Source: Bacillota bacterium (GTDB lineage Bacteria; Bacillota; Clostridia; Lachnospirales; Lachnospiraceae). From it: 26,748 nt of DNA. The notes under the pieces were generated by a model. It was not told the DNA's origin, ran no database searches, and was given only the letters and a program-made list of their open reading frames with translations. The DNA lies in NCBI GenBank assembly GCA_023399455.1, contig JAEWPN010000033.1, forward strand, positions 1-26,748, in the 5' to 3' direction. How positions within the stretch are numbered: the stretch's first letter is position 1; the number at the start of each line of letters is the position of its first letter. Positions 22,932 to 26,748 of this stretch are shown here, one piece after another. The position numbers and the translations under genes were made by a program.

Positions 22932-24743
22932 GTGAAATTCTTACTAACCGCTCTAAATGCAAAATACATTCACTCAAACCCTGCCCTATACAGCCTCCGC
23001 GCCTACGCAGGACAAGAGTATGCTTCTCACATTGCAATTGCCGAATATACCATCAATCACAGAGTAGAAAGTATATTGTCCGACATTTATAAGCATCGCC
23101 CTGAAGTCATTGCCTTTTCCTGCTATATTTGGAATTTCCGAATGATACGTGAAATTATCACAGAGCTTCATAAGATTATGCCGACCCTCCCCATATGGCT
23201 GGGCGGCCCTGAGGTTTCCTTCGATGCAGAAAAGCTGTTGAAGGAATATCCTATGATTACCGGAGTGATGATAGGCGAAGGTGAGAAGACCTTTCTCAGC
23301 CTGCTGCAATATTACTTACGGACCCTGGGGAAAGAGTCTCCGGATAAAGTGACCCCGGAGCATTCATCCGATGTTTTAACGCAACCATTTTTGTGCGAAA
23401 TCCCGGGTATTGCATTCCGCGCCGGAGAGAATATTACAACGACCGAAGCGCAGGAACTGACCGACATCAGTACTCTCCCCTTTTTGTATGAGAATCTCGA
23501 GCCCTTTCAAAATAGAATCATATACTATGAAACCAGCAGAGGCTGTCCCTATCGCTGCAGCTATTGTCTATCTTCCATCGATAAGAAGGTGCGCCTGAGA
23601 GATGCCCGGATCGTAAAAAAGGAGCTTCAATTTTTCTTAGATAATCGCGTGACCCAGGTGAAATTCGTGGATAGAACTTTCAACTGCAGCCACCGGCACG
23701 CCATGGAGATATGGAGATACATTCATGAGCACGACAACGGAGTAACGAACTTCCACTTCGAGATTGCTGCGGATATAGTAAGCGAAGAACAGCTGGAAAT
23801 CTTATCCGAGATGCGTCCCGGACTGGTGCAGCTCGAAATAGGGGTACAATCCACCAACCCTGCGACCCTGAAGGAAATCAACCGTTTCATGGATATGGAA
23901 AAATTAAAGTATATAGTGAAACGGATCCATAACACAAATAACATACACGTACATCTGGATCTGATAGCGGGCCTTCCTTATGAGGATTATCGTAGCTTCG
24001 GCAAATCCTTCGATGAGGTGTACGCGATGAGACCTCAGCAGCTCCAGCTTGGCTTCTTAAAAGTATTGAAAGGCTCACCGATGTATGAAAAAGCTGGAAG
24101 CTATGGAATAAATTACACCAGCGAACCTCCTTATGAAGTGTTATACTCCAAGTGGATGCCCTATGATAAGCTATGCGATTTGAAGCGGGTAGAAGAAATG
24201 GTAGAGCTGTATTATAACAGCAATCAGTTCACCCATACGCTGCCGGTGCTGGAAAGGGCTTTTGAGGGTGCTTTCGCTATGTACGAAAGGCTTGCAGAAT
24301 ATTATGAAGAAAGCGGATATTTCCTGAACAGCCCGTCGAGGGTGTACCGGTATGAAGCGCTGCTTCAATTTGCCTGCCTCTACGATAGAGAGAAAGAAGC
24401 GCTTTATAAAGAGCTTTTGACCTATGATATATACTTGAGAGAGAATATGAAGAGCAGACCCGGCTTTTCCAAGGATATGACGGCCTATAAAGAACAGCTT
24501 CAGGATTTTTATAAACATGAAGAAAAGTTGAGGGAGCTGCTTCCATTGTATACGGAGTATCAGCCCAGACAAGTAGCTAAGATGACTCATATAGAGGCGT
24601 TTTCCTATGCGGTGTGGGAGGAGAGTGTGGATAAACGTATGAGTAAATCCAAGGCGCCCGTAGCGGTGCTGTTCGATTACAGACAAAGGAGTCCGCTTAC
24701 GAACGAGGCAAGAATACTGCTCGTTCCTATGGAGGAAGGATAA
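22932..24743 (+). CDS. B12-binding-type radical SAM protein (DUF4080-like C-terminus)
   Basis: The 603-residue product starts at GTG 22932, with AAGGAAAGGA (22909-22918) upstream. Residues 1 to about 135 form a cobalamin-binding-like Rossmann domain (FLLTALNAKYIHSNPALYSL, then WLGGPEVSFDAEKLL and IGEGE). The radical SAM barrel follows with the [4Fe-4S] motif CPYRCSYC (about 204-212), FVDRTFNC, LEIGVQSTNP and HLDLIAGLPYEDY. The C-terminal 200 residues are helical and fit the DUF4080 extension. Family members are usually unassigned methyltransferase-like or rearrangement enzymes; the substrate is unknown. It is directly followed by nth with no gap, so the two share a transcript. Confidence 0.9.
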   Translation: MKFLLTALNAKYIHSNPALYSLRAYAGQEYASHIAIAEYTINHRVESILSDIYKHRPEVIAFSCYIWNFRMIREIITELHKIMPTLPIWLGGPEVSFDAEKLLKEYPMITGVMIGEGEKTFLSLLQYYLRTLGKESPDKVTPEHSSDVLTQPFLCEIPGIAFRAGENITTTEAQELTDISTLPFLYENLEPFQNRIIYYETSRGCPYRCSYCLSSIDKKVRLRDARIVKKELQFFLDNRVTQVKFVDRTFNCSHRHAMEIWRYIHEHDNGVTNFHFEIAADIVSEEQLEILSEMRPGLVQLEIGVQSTNPATLKEINRFMDMEKLKYIVKRIHNTNNIHVHLDLIAGLPYEDYRSFGKSFDEVYAMRPQQLQLGFLKVLKGSPMYEKAGSYGINYTSEPPYEVLYSKWMPYDKLCDLKRVEEMVELYYNSNQFTHTLPVLERAFEGAFAMYERLAEYYEESGYFLNSPSRVYRYEALLQFACLYDREKEALYKELLTYDIYLRENMKSRPGFSKDMTAYKEQLQDFYKHEEKLRELLPLYTEYQPRQVAKMTHIEAFSYAVWEESVDKRMSKSKAPVAVLFDYRQRSPLTNEARILLVPMEEG

Positions 24744-25403
24744 ATGACGAAAAAGACAAAGGAGATCATAGATCTGCTGGACGAAAGATACGGTACGGAA
24801 TACCGGTGCTTCCTGAATCATGAAAATGCGTGGCAGCTTCTGATCGCAACGATTTTAAGCGCTCAGTGCACGGATGCCAGAGTGAATGTGGTAACCCGGG
24901 ATTTATTCCGCAAATACCCCGGTGTGGAAGCTTTTGCGAAGGCGGAGCTTTCTGAGCTGGAAAAAGATATTCATTCCACCGGATTCTACCGCAATAAGGC
25001 CAAGAATATTATTGCCTGCTGCAAGGAGCTGATGGCAAGGTTTGACGGAGAAGTACCCCGCTCGCTGGAGGATCTCACTTCTCTTGCGGGAGTAGGGAGA
25101 AAGACGGCGAACGTTATCAGAGGAAATATTTACAACGAGCCGAGCATCGTGGTTGATACCCATGTAAAGCGGATTTCCAAAAAGCTGGGACTGACAAAGG
25201 AAGAGGATCCGTTAAAGGTAGAACTGGATTTGATGAAGGCTCTGCCAAAAGAGCATTGGATTCTCTGGAACATTCAGATTATTACCTTGGGACGGGAAAT
25301 ATGCAAGGCGCCCACACCAAAATGTGAGGAGTGTTTTTTGCAGGAGCAATGTGACGATTACCGGAAACGGAATAAGGATAGGAAAAAGAAGAATGATAAA
25401 TGA
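24744..25403 (+). CDS. nth: Endonuclease III (DNA glycosylase/AP lyase)
   Basis: Base-excision repair of oxidised pyrimidines. The 219-residue product carries the helix-hairpin-helix LAGVGRKTANVI (about 112-123) with the catalytic lysine in GRKTA and the catalytic aspartate in VVDTHVKRI (about 138). The C-terminal [4Fe-4S] loop is C-x6-C-x2-C-x5-C (CKAPTPKCEECFLQEQC). The length is normal, with a lysine-rich tail. The ATG follows the previous stop codon immediately, and its last 11 bases overlap the exonuclease gene. Confidence 0.97.
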   Translation: MTKKTKEIIDLLDERYGTEYRCFLNHENAWQLLIATILSAQCTDARVNVVTRDLFRKYPGVEAFAKAELSELEKDIHSTGFYRNKAKNIIACCKELMARFDGEVPRSLEDLTSLAGVGRKTANVIRGNIYNEPSIVVDTHVKRISKKLGLTKEEDPLKVELDLMKALPKEHWILWNIQIITLGREICKAPTPKCEECFLQEQCDDYRKRNKDRKKKNDK

Positions 25404-26088
25404 TTATGTGTCTCTGGACCTGGAGACTACAGGCTTGAATACGAAGCAGGACAGAATCATAGAAATCGGGGCGGTAAGGGTAAGGGGAGGAAAAGTGACG
25501 GACACTTTCCAAAGCTTTGTGAGTCCCGGAAGGTCTTTAAGCGAAACCGTATGCGCTCTTACAGGTATTACGGAGCAGATGCTGGAGAATGCTCCGGAAA
25601 TAGAAAGCGTTCTTCCTGAACTTTTGGAATTCATAGGCGGGGATATTTTGTTGGGACATCGCATTATATTCGATTATTCCTTCTTAAAGAGGGCGGCGGT
25701 GAATCAGAAAATGACGTTTGAAAAGGAAGGGATCGATACGCTGAAGCTGGCGAGAAAGTTTCTGCCGGATTTGGAAAGCAGGAAGCTGGAAAGCTTATGC
25801 AGATATTACAGGATAGAGCATAAAGCCCATAGGGCATTGGGAGATGCGCAGGCGGCCTCCGATCTGTTCCTTAAATTATCCGATCTTTTTTATAATGAGA
25901 GGGATTTCAAACCGCAGAAGCTGATTTATCAGGCAAAAAGAGAGACTCCGATTACGAAGCCTCAAAAAGAAAGGTTATATAAATTGCTGGACAAGCATAA
26001 AATAAATATTGATTATGATGTGGACAAGCTTACAAGAAATGAGGCGAGCAGGATTACCGATAAGATTCTCGCAAAATACGGACGATAG
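25393..26088 (+). CDS. DnaQ-like 3'-5' exonuclease (DEDDh family)
   Basis: The 231-residue product starts at ATG 25393, just before MINDYVSLDLETTGLN; the frame extends upstream inside nth, but the domain begins here. The DEDDh residues are visible: D9 and E11 in DLETTG, the second aspartate in HRIIFDYSFL, and H and D in HRALGDA (about 146-151). It resembles the proofreading epsilon subunit and stand-alone exonucleases. The last 60 residues form a small extra helical module with QKERLYKLL and LTRNEASRITDKIL, similar to DUF3072-type tails. Coupled to nth by overlap, it probably acts in DNA repair. Its 3' end overlaps the opposite-strand gene by 35 bp. Confidence 0.9.
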   Translation: MINDYVSLDLETTGLNTKQDRIIEIGAVRVRGGKVTDTFQSFVSPGRSLSETVCALTGITEQMLENAPEIESVLPELLEFIGGDILLGHRIIFDYSFLKRAAVNQKMTFEKEGIDTLKLARKFLPDLESRKLESLCRYYRIEHKAHRALGDAQAASDLFLKLSDLFYNERDFKPQKLIYQAKRETPITKPQKERLYKLLDKHKINIDYDVDKLTRNEASRITDKILAKYGR

Positions 26089-26662
26089 TGTCCTTGGATC
26101 CCGATCTGAGATTTTCCGCCCGTTTTAAAAGGTCTTCAATTTTTCCGGTCTGTCCTTCTTTGGTATAGATGGAGGCTAACAGACGATAGGTGCCGCTGAC
26201 ATCGGTATCGGTAGAAACGGCGAATTCCAGAATATTTTTTGCTTCCGCTGCATAACCTGCTTCGTAAAGCAGCAGAGCCCACTTTTGTAAGGTGCTGACG
26301 AGTGTGGTATAATTTTCATCATAGCGCATTAGAAGGTTGATATTGGGCGCGCCGTATTCCAGCTTTAGCTCCGTATTACTGATTCCTGTGAAGTTGACTA
26401 CGGGGGAATCCTTGAGAACTCCGAGGATCCGGTGGCATTCGGAGATTTTTTCATCGTCCGCAAGAAGCTCCATCGGAAGCTTTTCGAAGGGGATTGTGAT
26501 ATAGTTCAAGCCATCTAAGGGCTTGCGTCTTGTATGGTTGGCCTGTGCTTCTTTTTCCCAGAAGGAAGCTTCCCTTTTTTCGGAGCGGCGGCGTACCTTG
26601 GAAAGCTCGTAGGCGAGCCATACAATGAAGATGATAAAACTTGCAAAAAAAGGTATTTTCAT
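26054..26662 (-). CDS. Membrane-anchored TPR-like protein of unknown function
   Basis: The 202-residue product has one N-terminal membrane helix (IPFFASFIIFIVWLAYEL, residues 3-20), followed by a positive stretch (KVRRRSEKR), so the rest should be cytoplasmic. The C-terminal third contains TPR-like helix pairs (ALLLYEAGYAAEAKNILEFA, TYRLLASIYTKEGQTGKIED). A ribosome binding site complementary to TCCTTTC (26671-26677) supports the start. It converges on and overlaps the exonuclease gene, and its start codon is only 35 nt from a divergent gene. No enzymatic motif is seen. It probably acts as a protein-interaction factor at the membrane. Confidence 0.78.
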   Translation of the reverse strand: MKIPFFASFIIFIVWLAYELSKVRRRSEKREASFWEKEAQANHTRRKPLDGLNYITIPFEKLPMELLADDEKISECHRILGVLKDSPVVNFTGISNTELKLEYGAPNINLLMRYDENYTTLVSTLQKWALLLYEAGYAAEAKNILEFAVSTDTDVSGTYRLLASIYTKEGQTGKIEDLLKRAENLRSGSKDTIVRILRESYR

Positions 26663-26697
26663 ATATAATATCCTTTCAGTGGATAGGAGGCGTTAGT

Positions 26698-26748
26698 ATG
26701 TTTAACATGAACAATAACAAGACGAAGAAGATAATTTCATCCATCATT
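26698..26748 (+). CDS. Start of an unidentified gene (3' part outside window)
   Basis: ATG 26698 follows AGGAGG (26685-26690) at good spacing, and 17 codons are visible (MFNMNNNKTKKIISSII). This polar, lysine-rich start leading into a hydrophobic run suggests a signal peptide or membrane anchor. It is divergent from the 26054-26662 gene. Confidence 0.6.
   Translation, partial: MFNMNNNKTKKIISSII

Noticed and set aside
1..26748. CRISPR array, toxin-antitoxin pair, restriction system or intact transposon
   Set aside because: No regularly spaced repeats, no recognised toxin/antitoxin or nuclease-methylase motifs, and no intact transposase or integrase were found in either strand.

Overview
The window looks like a chromosomal segment from an anaerobic Firmicute of the Lachnospiraceae / Clostridium cluster XIVa type. 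The evidence is strong AGGAGG-like ribosome binding sites, low-to-moderate GC, AGA/AGG-rich arginine usage, a type-2 GalT, a DUF134-Mrp-NifX-like gene trio, a VanW-domain secreted protein and a clostridial-type HelD helicase. The genus cannot be fixed from the sequence alone.

Layout. 1-489 is the 3' end of a sugar ABC-transporter permease, followed by a terminator. 596-2380 is a methyl-accepting chemotaxis protein. 2456-4584 holds a promoter, a perfect 20-bp inverted repeat at the predicted transcript start, a gene fusing an ANT(6)-type aminoglycoside adenylyltransferase to a GNAT acetyltransferase, and a lipoprotein. A CarD-family regulator (4845-5366), tRNA-Gly(UCC), a secreted VanW-domain protein and tRNA-Gly(GCC) follow.

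6755-11830 is an accessory region. It begins with the decayed C-terminus of a tyrosine recombinase lying against and pointing at tRNA-Gly(GCC). It continues with a metallo-beta-lactamase-fold hydrolase, two broken GNAT genes joined tail to tail, a two-hairpin dispersed repeat (two 73-nt copies), an intact coupled operon (DUF134 regulator, Mrp/NBP35-type ATPase, NifX-like protein) behind a promoter framed by two CATATG-centred palindromes, an unidentified gene fragment and a cupin gene.

11866-17469 holds a 1030-residue HelD-type helicase with an unexpected C-terminal domain resembling the N-terminal beta-sandwich of family 31 glycoside hydrolases, an alpha/alpha-toroid (prenyltransferase-like) protein, and an MFS transporter with foreign-looking codon use.

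17960-22755 is a galactose-use cluster: an SDR-family nucleotide-sugar-type epimerase/dehydrogenase, an AraC-type regulator, galK and galT. The SDR, regulator and galK-galT are co-oriented, but galK has its own candidate promoter. No classical galE is present. 22932-26088 is a likely operon of a B12-binding radical SAM protein, endonuclease III and a DnaQ-like exonuclease. A membrane-anchored TPR-like protein lies on the opposite strand, and the first codons of one more gene begin at the right edge.

No CRISPR array, intact mobile element or recognisable defence system is present. The best leads for something undescribed are the HelD-GH31N fusion, the ANT(6)-GNAT fusion with its hairpin leader, and the paired-palindrome control region of the DUF134-Mrp-NifX operon. 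All functional statements come from reading motifs by eye; no database search was possible.
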